37,430 nt of DNA from Bacillota bacterium. GTDB taxonomy: Bacteria; Bacillota; Clostridia; Oscillospirales; Oscillospiraceae. This document shows, one piece after another, positions 8,849 through 15,761 of this stretch. The notes beneath the pieces are model-generated. The model did not search any database. It was given only the letters and a program-made list of their open reading frames with translations, and was not told the DNA's origin. Position numbers and translations under genes: made by a program. Where the stretch lies: NCBI GenBank assembly GCA_021768085.1, contig JAETOJ010000038.1:1-37430 (forward strand). Direction: 5' to 3'. Within the stretch, counting starts at the first letter, position 1. Every line of letters starts with the position of its first letter.

Positions 8849-10867
8849 CTATTCCCCGTAAAAGACGGGCCTTGCCACGCTGGTAAAGCCGGATATGCCG
8901 GTGATGACCACATTGTTTGCGCCGCTGGCACAGTGGATCACCAGCAGGTTTCCGTTCCCATCCCTGCCGCAGACGATCCCGACGTGTTCATCCTCTGGGT
9001 AAAATACCAAGTCTCCCGGCTGGGCCTCGTCCCATGAAATGTCGGTGCAGTAGGTGTGCTGGGCGTGGGCGCCTCCACCATGGCCGATCACATACCCGCC
9101 GCCTGTCACATTGTAGAATACCCAGTCCACCATGCCGGAACAGTCTAACCCGTAGGGCCGGTAGGTGCCGGTGGTGGAGCTGCCCGCCGCCGTGACCTTG
9201 GCGAGCTGCCCCCACCGGCTGTCCCAGCCGAGAACGAGTGACTTTCCGCCCCAAAAATATCCCACTTTTCCATATAGTTTCAAGGCTGTCTCCACTACGG
9301 CTTTCCGCTCCGGGGAGAGGCCGTCGGGCAGGGCTGCCAGCACGTCCAGAGCGTCGGCGCTGGTGATGGAAAGGCTTCCGGCCAGGGCGGACAGTGCCGC
9401 CCGGTCCGTCAGCAGCTCGTCCAGGGCAGAATTTTGATAGTTGGTGAAGGCATAGACGGCGCGCATATCATCCGCAGTCCGGGCTGTAATCGTGATGTGC
9501 AGGATGTACTCGGTCCAGTCCCCACTGTCCTCGTTCCCCGGGTGGTCAATAGTTTCCACCCAGGATGTGATCTCCGTCATATCCCAAAATACAGCGGTCA
9601 GTTTATCCACCCGGTCGGCGTCCAGGGTAGCCACGTCCACGCCATCCTCCGCCCCGGCATGGCGGGCGGAAAACACGGCCAGCACCTCCGGCCAGTCCGC
9701 CGCTTGCCCCTGGATGACGATATCATCATAGTCCCCGGCTTGCAGGGCCGCCAGCTGGGCATTGTAGCGGATGTTGACCTCATTTACCGCCTCGGAAACG
9801 GAAAGCGTCCCGGGGGCGTTCCGCTCCTGAGCAAAAAAGAGGCCAAAGGGGGAATTGGCCACCGCCGCGATCACGATGATAATAGCCAAGGCTACCAGCA
9901 GGACAGCGCCCCCGGCCAGCGCCGCCAGGGAGCTGACCAGGGCGGCGGCCGCCCTGGTGACAGCGGCGGCGAGCTTCCGGGTCAATACAGCAAGGCCCTT
10001 TCCAGCTCTCTGTATCTTTGGAGCCGTCAGCTGTTTCACCCGCTGCTGGGCCGTCTGCCGGGCGGTCCCCGCCATTATAGGAGGTCTTGGGGTATGGGGC
10101 GCTCCAGGCCGGACCTTGGGCTGTGGGCTTGCATGGGTCTTGAATGTGGGGGCAGGGCGTTCTTTTGGCGCGCTGCTTCTCTTGGAGCTTGTGCCGCCCC
10201 AGGGCGTGGACCGCTCCCCGTGGCTGGGGGCACTCCGCGCGGCCCCACGGCCTCCGCTGTCCCCGGGTTGGCGGAACGCGGCGGAGCCGCGCCGCCGGTT
10301 GTTCAAAGAGAAATCGCCCGGTGGTGATCCGGCCCTGTTTGAAGGACCGGGAGCCTGGTGTGTATCCCCGGGCTGGCTGGACCGTGGTCCGACAGGGCTT
10401 ACCTGCTTGTTGGGAACAGGCCGCGCCCTGGGACCGGGTTCTGCTTTGGGGGCCGGGGCGGTCTTCCCGGCGCCTGGGCTGTCTGCCCCGGTTCGCCGTT
10501 CCACGGTTCTCCGCTCCTTGGGAGCGTTGGCCTGGGTCGGATGATCCACCGGCTGTCCGGATGCTTCCGGTGTCTCGGGGGCGTCCTCCTGCCCTGCGGC
10601 AGGCTTTTCCCTGGGAGTATTTTTCTGTTTCAAGGAGCGTCTGAGCGGCTGGACCGCTGCTCTCTCCACCTTGTCCACGGCCCAGTGCCCGGCCTGCTCC
10701 ACCTGCTCTGCGGCATAGCTGTCTCCCGGCTCCCGATCCTCCGGGGCCTGCTTCAGCTCCCGGATATACTTCTCTTTCATCTGCCGCGCTGCCCGCCTGG
10801 GGCTCAAGGCCCCCGGGGGCCGGGCCTTTGGCCTGCCAAACTTGGGCTTTTCCTTATATTCCGGCAT
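8849..10867 (-). CDS. Membrane-anchored NlpC/P60 peptidoglycan hydrolase of the transfer apparatus
   Basis: The protein has 672 residues. Residues 1-300 are Pro/Arg/Ser-rich and disordered, residues about 308-337 are one transmembrane helix, 340-540 form an extracellular spacer, and the C-terminus is an NlpC/P60 domain. The catalytic triad is visible as Cys576 in GLDCSGM, His628 in EDEHVGI and His645 in LVIHCAS. It probably opens the cell wall for the conjugation channel, like the Tn916 Orf14 and VirB1-type hydrolases. GGAGGAGG lies 7 bases before ATG 10867. It directly follows virB4, with only a palindrome copy between them. It is the last gene of the minus-strand transfer module before the terminator. 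Confidence 0.9.
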   Translation of the reverse strand: MPEYKEKPKFGRPKARPPGALSPRRAARQMKEKYIRELKQAPEDREPGDSYAAEQVEQAGHWAVDKVERAAVQPLRRSLKQKNTPREKPAAGQEDAPETPEASGQPVDHPTQANAPKERRTVERRTGADSPGAGKTAPAPKAEPGPRARPVPNKQVSPVGPRSSQPGDTHQAPGPSNRAGSPPGDFSLNNRRRGSAAFRQPGDSGGRGAARSAPSHGERSTPWGGTSSKRSSAPKERPAPTFKTHASPQPKVRPGAPHTPRPPIMAGTARQTAQQRVKQLTAPKIQRAGKGLAVLTRKLAAAVTRAAAALVSSLAALAGGAVLLVALAIIIVIAAVANSPFGLFFAQERNAPGTLSVSEAVNEVNIRYNAQLAALQAGDYDDIVIQGQAADWPEVLAVFSARHAGAEDGVDVATLDADRVDKLTAVFWDMTEITSWVETIDHPGNEDSGDWTEYILHITITARTADDMRAVYAFTNYQNSALDELLTDRAALSALAGSLSITSADALDVLAALPDGLSPERKAVVETALKLYGKVGYFWGGKSLVLGWDSRWGQLAKVTAAGSSTTGTYRPYGLDCSGMVDWVFYNVTGGGYVIGHGGGAHAQHTYCTDISWDEAQPGDLVFYPEDEHVGIVCGRDGNGNLLVIHCASGANNVVITGISGFTSVARPVFYGE

Positions 10868-10887
10868 GGTGCATCCTCCTCCAGAAC

Positions 10888-10914
10888 TTACCTCAAATTG
10901 AGGCAGATTTCGAC
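10888..10914. repeat. Dispersed palindrome, copy 2
   Basis: Core CCTCAAATTGAGG, right arm ATTTCGAC, left arm reduced to ACTTA. It fills the gap between the virB4 stop and the ribosome site of the NlpC/P60 gene, leaving no room for a promoter there. Confidence 0.9.
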
Positions 10915-10921
10915 TGTTTTC

Positions 10922-13252
10922 TTATCTGTCCCCAGGGGTAGTGCTCCACAGGCGGTACAGCTCGCCGCTGCGGGGGAACTCGTTGGCAAAGGGGACGATG
11001 GACCGTCCCACGCGCAGCAGACCGTGGCCGGCCTCCGCCCCGGTGACGTGGCCCATCTGTGTGCCGGAAATATTCAGCAGCTTGGCAAGCTCGGCCCGGT
11101 CCGTGGCCGCCTGGTTCAAGAGGATCAGAAACTCGCTGTTGGCAAACATGAGCCGGGCGGTGTCGGAGCGCAGGCACTCCTCCACATTCTGGGTGGCGCC
11201 TGTCATGGCAGCGGCATACTTGCGAAACCGCTTCCAGCATTTATAGAGGAACTGGGCGGAGTAGAAATACTTAAAGAACAGGTAAATCTCGTCAATAAAG
11301 ACCCAGGTGTACTTCCCGGCCAAACGGTTTGCCGCCACACGGTTCTGGATCGTTTCCAGGGTCACGGTGAGACCGGTGGACTTCAGCTGCTCCCCCATCT
11401 CATAGAGGTCAAAGCAGATGATGCGGTTGTCAATGTCGATGTTCGTTTCATGGGCAAACATATTGAGGGAGCCCTCCACAAACAGCTCGGAGGCCAGGGC
11501 CAGTTCCTTGGCCTGCTGTTCATTCTGGCGCTTGACCTCGTTGCGCCAGTCCAGGAGGGTGGGCTGCCGTGTCTTGCCGCCGCTCTTGATGAACTCCTCA
11601 TAAATATTGCTGGTGCAGCGGTCAATGATGGAGTGGTGGAACGGGGTCACGCGCCCCGCTCCCATCTGCTGTTCGCACAGGCTCATCATCAGTTCGGATT
11701 TCATGGCCACGGGCCGCTCCCCAGATGCGCCGTAGCCGCGGCCGATATCCAGGGGATTGAAGTGGTGGGGGCTGTTGGGGGAAACCTCCAGGACCGTCCC
11801 CCGGAGAGCGCGGGTCAAATTCACATATTCGCGCTCGGCGTCAATGATAATGATATCGTCATTGGTGGACAGGGCGATAAAGGTGATGGCCTGCTTCATG
11901 GAAAAGGACTTTCCGGAGCCGGACACGCCCAGGATAAAGCCGTGGGGGTTAAGGAGCTGCCTGCGGTTGCAGATCAAGAGGTTTTGGGACACGGCGTTGA
12001 CGCCGCAGTAGATGCCGCCCGCGTCCTGTATCTCCTGGACCCGGAAGGGCATGAGGACGCCGGCGCTCTCGGTGGTGAGGGTGCGGGTGGTGGTGATGGG
12101 CCGCAGACCATAGGGCAGGGCCGTGTTCAGACCGTCCTCCTGCTGGTAGCGCAGGATGGAGAACTGGCAGGCCCGCTCCTGCCCAATGCATTGCAGGGCC
12201 TCGGTGTCGGCGTTCAGCTGGTCCAGGGTGTCGGCAACGTGGACAAGGGTGATGTTGCCGTGGATCATCCGCTGGTCCCGGGAACTGAGGTCGTCCAGAA
12301 ACTCCCGGTTCTCCGCCCGCAGCTGCTCCAAATCGTAGGGGATGGTGGCGGTGAAGTTGTTGCGGTTGTTTTGGCGCTGCTGCCAGCGGGTGATGTCGCT
12401 CTCCACACCCATAATGCGCTGCTGCATATCCCGGACCGCCTCGGCGGTGGGAATGGGCAGGATATCAATGGACAGCATCAAGTTTCGGGGGAAATCGGAC
12501 AGCTCGGAGATCAAGGTGTCCTTGATGAAGCTGGGGTAGTCCCGGAGGAACAGGACGCGCCCGAACCTGCCGCCCATCTCAAAATGGTCCGCCCGAAAGC
12601 GCATCCCGTCTGGGCAGATGTAGTCCCGGAAGTCATGGCCCAGGCGCATGGCGCTGCCCAGGTCAAAGCTGTAATACTGCTCCTCGCCAGCGCGGAAAAA
12701 GCCGTGGAGGATGCGCAGGCGCTCGTGGGTGTCCAGCACCCTGGCCCCGCTGTCCAGCTGGCCCAGGTTTTTCGCCAGATCCGCGTCTACCCGGCGGAAA
12801 AAGGTCCGGGCCTCCTCCACGTTCTTCCGGGCGGCGCAGATGGTGATGTACTTGTCCTGCACCAGGTTGTTGCTGCCGGCGGCTTTGTCCATAAGGACGG
12901 CGTTGTATTCCCGGCGGTAAAGGTCAAGACCGTCCCCCTGCTCCCGCATGAGGACGGTCTTGTGAAAATCGGCGCTGTTAAGGCGGCGGTTATTGATGGT
13001 GATTTTGGTTGTGGCGTCGGTAGGCAGGCTGTTGAGGACGCCGCAGTAGGCGGTGAACATATCCTTTTGGTCCTCATAGGAGGCCAGAGCGTAGTTGATA
13101 TCCGCGAAGCGCCAGGTCTGGCTGAACTTGCCGTTGACCTGCCAGATGCCGTCCCGGTAGACGTGCTGAATGGGGATGGTCTGCTGGACGCTCCGAGGGA
13201 TCTTGAACGGAGCGTGCTCGCTCCGGTTGGCGGCGGCGAGGGTTTTAAGCAT
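10922..13252 (-). CDS. virB4: VirB4-type conjugation ATPase
   Basis: The 776-residue cytoplasmic ATPase powers the type IV secretion channel. It has the N-terminal VirB4 domain and a C-terminal AAA/HerA-like motor. Walker A is GVSGSGKSF near residue 442 and Walker B is WVFIDEIYLFF near residue 650. DRAELAKLLN and the end region match the usual Firmicutes ICE VirB4. The ATG at 13252 has a weak ribosome site, but a 22-codon ORF with a strong one overlaps it and its peptide looks like the usual VirB4 N-terminus, so the true start may be at 13313 in another frame (see the leader ORF). PrgI lies upstream, as is standard, with a leader cassette in between. Confidence 0.93.
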   Translation of the reverse strand: MLKTLAAANRSEHAPFKIPRSVQQTIPIQHVYRDGIWQVNGKFSQTWRFADINYALASYEDQKDMFTAYCGVLNSLPTDATTKITINNRRLNSADFHKTVLMREQGDGLDLYRREYNAVLMDKAAGSNNLVQDKYITICAARKNVEEARTFFRRVDADLAKNLGQLDSGARVLDTHERLRILHGFFRAGEEQYYSFDLGSAMRLGHDFRDYICPDGMRFRADHFEMGGRFGRVLFLRDYPSFIKDTLISELSDFPRNLMLSIDILPIPTAEAVRDMQQRIMGVESDITRWQQRQNNRNNFTATIPYDLEQLRAENREFLDDLSSRDQRMIHGNITLVHVADTLDQLNADTEALQCIGQERACQFSILRYQQEDGLNTALPYGLRPITTTRTLTTESAGVLMPFRVQEIQDAGGIYCGVNAVSQNLLICNRRQLLNPHGFILGVSGSGKSFSMKQAITFIALSTNDDIIIIDAEREYVNLTRALRGTVLEVSPNSPHHFNPLDIGRGYGASGERPVAMKSELMMSLCEQQMGAGRVTPFHHSIIDRCTSNIYEEFIKSGGKTRQPTLLDWRNEVKRQNEQQAKELALASELFVEGSLNMFAHETNIDIDNRIICFDLYEMGEQLKSTGLTVTLETIQNRVAANRLAGKYTWVFIDEIYLFFKYFYSAQFLYKCWKRFRKYAAAMTGATQNVEECLRSDTARLMFANSEFLILLNQAATDRAELAKLLNISGTQMGHVTGAEAGHGLLRVGRSIVPFANEFPRSGELYRLWSTTPGDR

Positions 13253-13313
13253 GGCGGAGCGCCCCCTTTCCGGCCGGGGCCGCGGGGGTCTGGAACAGGG
13301 ATCGCTTTTTCAT
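13245..13313 (-). CDS. 22-residue leader ORF overlapping the virB4 start
   Basis: ATG at 13313 with AAGGAGG 7 bases upstream encodes MKKRSLFQTPAAPAGKGALR and two more residues. Its TAA lies inside the first codons of virB4 (ATGCTTAA), so reinitiation or a +1 shift could couple it to virB4. The Lys-rich, Ala/Pro/Gly start resembles the N-termini of full-length VirB4 proteins. This may therefore be the displaced 5' end of virB4 (frameshift) rather than a regulatory peptide. Confidence 0.5.
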   Translation of the reverse strand: MKKRSLFQTPAAPAGKGALRHA

Positions 13314-13316
13314 GGG

Positions 13317-13392
13317 GACCTCCTTCAAAATGGGCAGAAAGAGGCCATGATCCCCGGCGCTCACATTCGCCGTATATCACCCCCTCTCTGTC
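13317..13392 (-). promoter_or_regulatory. RNA leader with hidden ribosome site, virB4 unit
   Basis: On the minus strand the anti-SD strand CCTCTTTC (plus 13337-13344) can pair with GAAGGAGG (13319-13326) across a 10-base loop, with one G-U pair. An upstream element CAGAGAGGGG (13381-13390) can pair instead with CCTCTTTCTG (13335-13344), which would free the ribosome site. The same layout occurs before the virB6-like and adhesin genes. Confidence 0.55.
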
Positions 13393-13442
13393 GAACATAA
13401 AAATAATGAAATATGGTAATTGAATGGCGAATTGAAAAAATG

Positions 13443-13475
13443 GTCGAAACCTGCCTCAAATTGAGGTAAGTTTTG
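13443..13475. repeat. Dispersed palindrome, copy 3
   Basis: Full left arm GTCGAAAC, core CCTCAAATTGAGG, and a degenerate right arm ending TTTTGC. It lies between prgI and the virB4 leader. On the minus strand a T run follows three bases after the arm. Confidence 0.9.
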
Positions 13476-13517
13476 CACACTTATGAAAAAGGCCGTGCTC
13501 CGAAGGCCAGTGGGACC

Positions 13518-13862
13518 TTAACTATCGTAAGGCGCCCCTTTTCTGGACAGGGCCTTGCAGTAGATATTCTCGGCCCGGAACACACGGGGCCTGGCATATA
13601 AGACTTGGGACTTGAGGACGGCCCAAAGGAACCGCCCAAAGGTTAGGCCGTTATACTGAAAGAAGCCCGCCACGGCAAAGGGAGCCGCGGACAGGATACA
13701 GCCCCAGCTGGCGGTCTCCTTGCCCAGGACGGGGCCCAAGGCAAGGTACACAGTCACAGCCGTGCCCACGGCCAGGGCGGAGCACAGAAGCTGCCGCAGC
13801 GTTAGGCCGAACAGGAGCGTTTCCTTGTGCAGACGCACCTCTTTTGGAATTTTGATCTCCAT
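13518..13862 (-). CDS. prgI: PrgI-family membrane protein (VirB3-like)
   Basis: The 114-residue protein has two adjacent membrane segments (residues about 18-37 and 44-66) after a short basic start (MEIKIPKEVRLHKE) and a conserved tail containing ENIYCKAL. PrgI proteins sit directly before VirB4 in Firmicutes conjugation systems and take the VirB3 position at the inner membrane. Start ATG 13862 has GGAGG 9 bases upstream. A longer in-frame reading to 14120 crosses the promoter of the opposing gene and is rejected. Confidence 0.88.
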   Translation of the reverse strand: MEIKIPKEVRLHKETLLFGLTLRQLLCSALAVGTAVTVYLALGPVLGKETASWGCILSAAPFAVAGFFQYNGLTFGRFLWAVLKSQVLYARPRVFRAENIYCKALSRKGAPYDS

Positions 13863-13893
13863 GGTGTATCGCCTCCATTTCAAATTTGCCGGG

Positions 13894-13972
13894 ATGCCGA
13901 AAACCGATTTTTTGACAAGATTTTTGGGGCATGAGATAATATAAATACCAAAATATAGGAGGTTTTCGGTAT
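13894..13972. repeat. 12-bp inverted repeats flanking a promoter
   Basis: ATGCCGAAAACC at 13894-13905 and GGTTTTCGGTAT at 13961-13972 are inverted with 11 of 12 matches. They enclose 55 bases that hold a consensus promoter. The right copy includes part of the ribosome site and the start codon of the plus-strand gene. Confidence 0.6.
13912..13940 (+). promoter_or_regulatory. Consensus sigma-A promoter for the plus-strand membrane gene
   Basis: TTGACA at 13912-13917 and GATAAT at 13935-13940 are separated by exactly 17 bases. The ribosome site AGGAGG and ATG 13971 follow within 35 bases. It is one of the best promoters in the window. Confidence 0.85.
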
Positions 13973-14324
13973 GAAATTTATCATTCAGATCGTTGTGTTT
14001 CTTCTGGTTCTGTCTTTGATCCCGCTGGCGCTCAAGCTGCTGGTCAAATCCCGGCTCCTGCCTCCCCTTATCTGGTGGGGGCTGGGCAGGGAGTTCTACT
14101 CCCAGTGGTCCGCCGCCCATCCATTCATCTTCTATGGGGTGCTGGCGGCCCTGGCTCTGCTGGTCCTGTTCTCATGGCTCGGCCCCTGGCTGACGCGGCG
14201 GCGGGAGGAAAAGCAGTTTGAACGCTATGTGCGGGACGAGGTGGCCCGTGCCGACGCGGAGGGCCGAACTATCAGCGGCTTCAAAGTGGAAAACGGGGTC
14301 CCGGTTACAATCTGGCGGGACTGA
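13971..14324 (+). CDS. Small two-helix membrane protein on the opposite strand
   Basis: The 117-residue product starts MKFIIQIVVFLLVLSLIPLA. It has membrane helices at about residues 2-25 and 51-72, an RRRE stop-transfer cluster at about 77-80 and a charged C-terminal tail likely in the cytoplasm. It has its own consensus promoter, an AGGAGG ribosome site and a rho-independent terminator, so it is an independent transcription unit lying against the type IV secretion genes. I do not recognise a family. Possible roles, all inferred from position, are entry exclusion, channel control or immunity against another element. Confidence 0.8.
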   Translation: MKFIIQIVVFLLVLSLIPLALKLLVKSRLLPPLIWWGLGREFYSQWSAAHPFIFYGVLAALALLVLFSWLGPWLTRRREEKQFERYVRDEVARADAEGRTISGFKVENGVPVTIWRD

Positions 14325-14328
14325 ACAG

Positions 14329-14356
14329 ACGGCGGGCCTCGGCCCGCCGTTTTCCT
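14329..14356 (+). terminator. Rho-independent terminator of the plus-strand membrane gene
   Basis: ACGGCGGGCC and GGCCCGCCGT form a GC stem with a 2-3-base loop followed by TTTTCCTTT, starting 5 bases after the stop. There is no T tract on the minus strand, so it acts in the plus direction. Confidence 0.85.
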
Positions 14357-14369
14357 TTGCCGCTCCATA

Positions 14370-15209
14370 TCAAAGGCCAAACATCTCCCGCACGATGCGC
14401 TCCGCGCCCTTGACCAATCCCACCAGCACCAGCATATTGAAAATTGTTTCGCCCACATACTGCCAGGACATGGTGACGGCGGACAAAGACGTGTCCAGCA
14501 CCGGGCCGCTGGTGGACGCAAAGGCGGAGAAGATCATGCAGGCCAGGACGATGACAACGCCCTCCATACATACGCCGATGTACGACTTGATAAAGGCTTT
14601 TCCGGCAAAGCTGGTCCCCTCACTGGCAAAGGAGGCCAGGGGCAGCGGGGCCAGAGCTGTGTAAAAGTACAGGCGGAAAAACCGACCATACACGGTCATA
14701 ATGAGGATGAAAGATAAAATGGTGATGAACAGGCTGCCGATGAACGTGACCAGCCACAGGGGGATGCTCTGGATGAAGCCCACGGCCTCTATGGTGTCCA
14801 CCATCTCCTGGGGAACCGTCACACCGGCGGAGGCCATACCGCCCACGCCGCCCATAACGGACTGCACGATGCCGCCGCAGACGGCGAAAATAGCGGTCAT
14901 GATCTCCATTGCGGAGCCCACTGCCACCTTTGCCCCCACAAAGCGGATCAAATGGCGCAGGGCAAATTCCGGGCGCTGGAAGTCCCGGAAGCTGGCGGCG
15001 GTCTGGAATATCCCCATGGCAAAAAACAGGACCAGCAGGCCGTAGCCCACCGCCTTGAGGCCGTCGTTGATGCCAACGATGGCCGTCCAGATTCCGCCGC
15101 CCCGGAACTCCTGGGGCGTGGTGGTAATAAGGCTCCATATCTCCGCCAGCTTATCGTTCCAGGTGTTGAACGCCGATTGTAAATTCCCAACGATCCAGTT
15201 GTCACTCAA
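14370..15209 (-). CDS. VirB6/TrbL-like polytopic channel protein
   Basis: This 279-residue protein has an N-terminal domain (NWIVGNLQSAFNTWNDKL) and five or six hydrophobic segments. They include AVGYGLLVLFFAMGIFQTAA (about 55-74), an EIMTAIFAVCGGIVQSVMGG stretch, LVTFIGSLFITILSFILIMT and EGVVIVLACMIFSAFAS. Position between the pilin-like gene and prgI, and the topology, match the VirB6-like component of Firmicutes conjugation channels. The start is TTG at 15209 with AGGAGG 7 bases upstream. That ribosome site lies inside a hairpin (see leader). Confidence 0.85.
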   Translation of the reverse strand: MSDNWIVGNLQSAFNTWNDKLAEIWSLITTTPQEFRGGGIWTAIVGINDGLKAVGYGLLVLFFAMGIFQTAASFRDFQRPEFALRHLIRFVGAKVAVGSAMEIMTAIFAVCGGIVQSVMGGVGGMASAGVTVPQEMVDTIEAVGFIQSIPLWLVTFIGSLFITILSFILIMTVYGRFFRLYFYTALAPLPLASFASEGTSFAGKAFIKSYIGVCMEGVVIVLACMIFSAFASTSGPVLDTSLSAVTMSWQYVGETIFNMLVLVGLVKGAERIVREMFGL

Positions 15210-15216
15210 AAGGACA

Positions 15217-15270
15217 CCTCCTAAAAGCCGAAAGGAGGCGCCCCTTGACTACCTAACCGCCCCCTTTCGG
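15217..15270 (-). promoter_or_regulatory. RNA leader with hidden ribosome site, virB6-like unit
   Basis: On the minus strand CCTCCT (15233-15238) pairs with the ribosome site AGGAGG (15217-15222) across a 10-base loop. The same strand, as CGCCTCCTTTCGG (15228-15240), can instead pair with CCGAAAGGGGGCG (15258-15270) over 13 positions with one G-U. These two folds exclude each other. This is the clearest of the three leaders. Confidence 0.6.
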
Positions 15271-15315
15271 AATACTCAAATTTATAAAATCAGATAAACA
15301 TTAGAATAGCAGGGC

Positions 15316-15350
15316 GCGAAAGTTACCTCAATTTGAGGCAGATTTCGACA
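15316..15350. repeat. Dispersed palindrome, copy 4
   Basis: Core CCTCAATTTGAGG, right arm ATTTCGACA, left arm GCGAAAGTTA (one-base variant). It lies between the pilin-like gene and the virB6-like leader. Confidence 0.9.
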
Positions 15351-15397
15351 AGCTGTGCATGGGGCGGGCTGTGCAAAACAGCCCGCCCGTTTCCCTG

Positions 15398-15745
15398 TCA
15401 CATCACGCCGATGGCAGCCAAAATTTCTTTCGCAAAAGCTATAATCAAACCGCCGAAGATGCAGAGGATGCCCTGGGTGCGCTGGCTGGCGTCGTGGGAC
15501 TGGACGGACATTCCCAGCTGGACGATACCCCAGCCCAGGACGATGACGCCGATGGCCTTGATGCATGAAAAGATAAACTCGCTGAGGTTGTTGACGATGG
15601 TGAGGGGATCGCTGTCCGCGGCCAGGGCGGGGACCGTCAAGGCCGCGCACAGGCCCACAGCCAGGGCTACGGAGAAATAGAAGCGGCGGGCCCGTCCGGT
15701 CCGCCGCTGGTCCAGAGAGTTGCGCGTATCGCTGTTTCGTTTCAT
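15398..15745 (-). CDS. VirB2/TrbC-like pilin or channel subunit
   Basis: The 115-residue product has a basic N-terminus (about 22 residues), a signal or first membrane segment ending ALTVPALAA, then two hydrophobic helices (FIFSCIKAIGVIVLGWGIVQLG and GILCIFGGLIIAFAKEILAA) split by a short polar loop. Size, topology and place between virD4 and the virB6-like gene fit VirB2/TrbC-like subunits. ATG 15745 follows AAAGGA by about 11 bases and is 16 bases past the virD4 stop. Confidence 0.8.
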   Translation of the reverse strand: MKRNSDTRNSLDQRRTGRARRFYFSVALAVGLCAALTVPALAADSDPLTIVNNLSEFIFSCIKAIGVIVLGWGIVQLGMSVQSHDASQRTQGILCIFGGLIIAFAKEILAAIGVM

Positions 15746-15761
15746 AAAGCAGATATCCTTT

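Noticed and set aside
10358..13423. Plus-strand ORF of 1,021 codons opposite virB4 and the hydrolase gene
   Set aside because: The minus-strand genes have clear motifs. The plus frame shows only low-complexity sequence and no start signals.
13518..14120. 200-codon version of PrgI
   Set aside because: The extra N-terminal part overlaps the promoter and start of the opposing gene and does not match the family; ATG 13862 has a good ribosome site.
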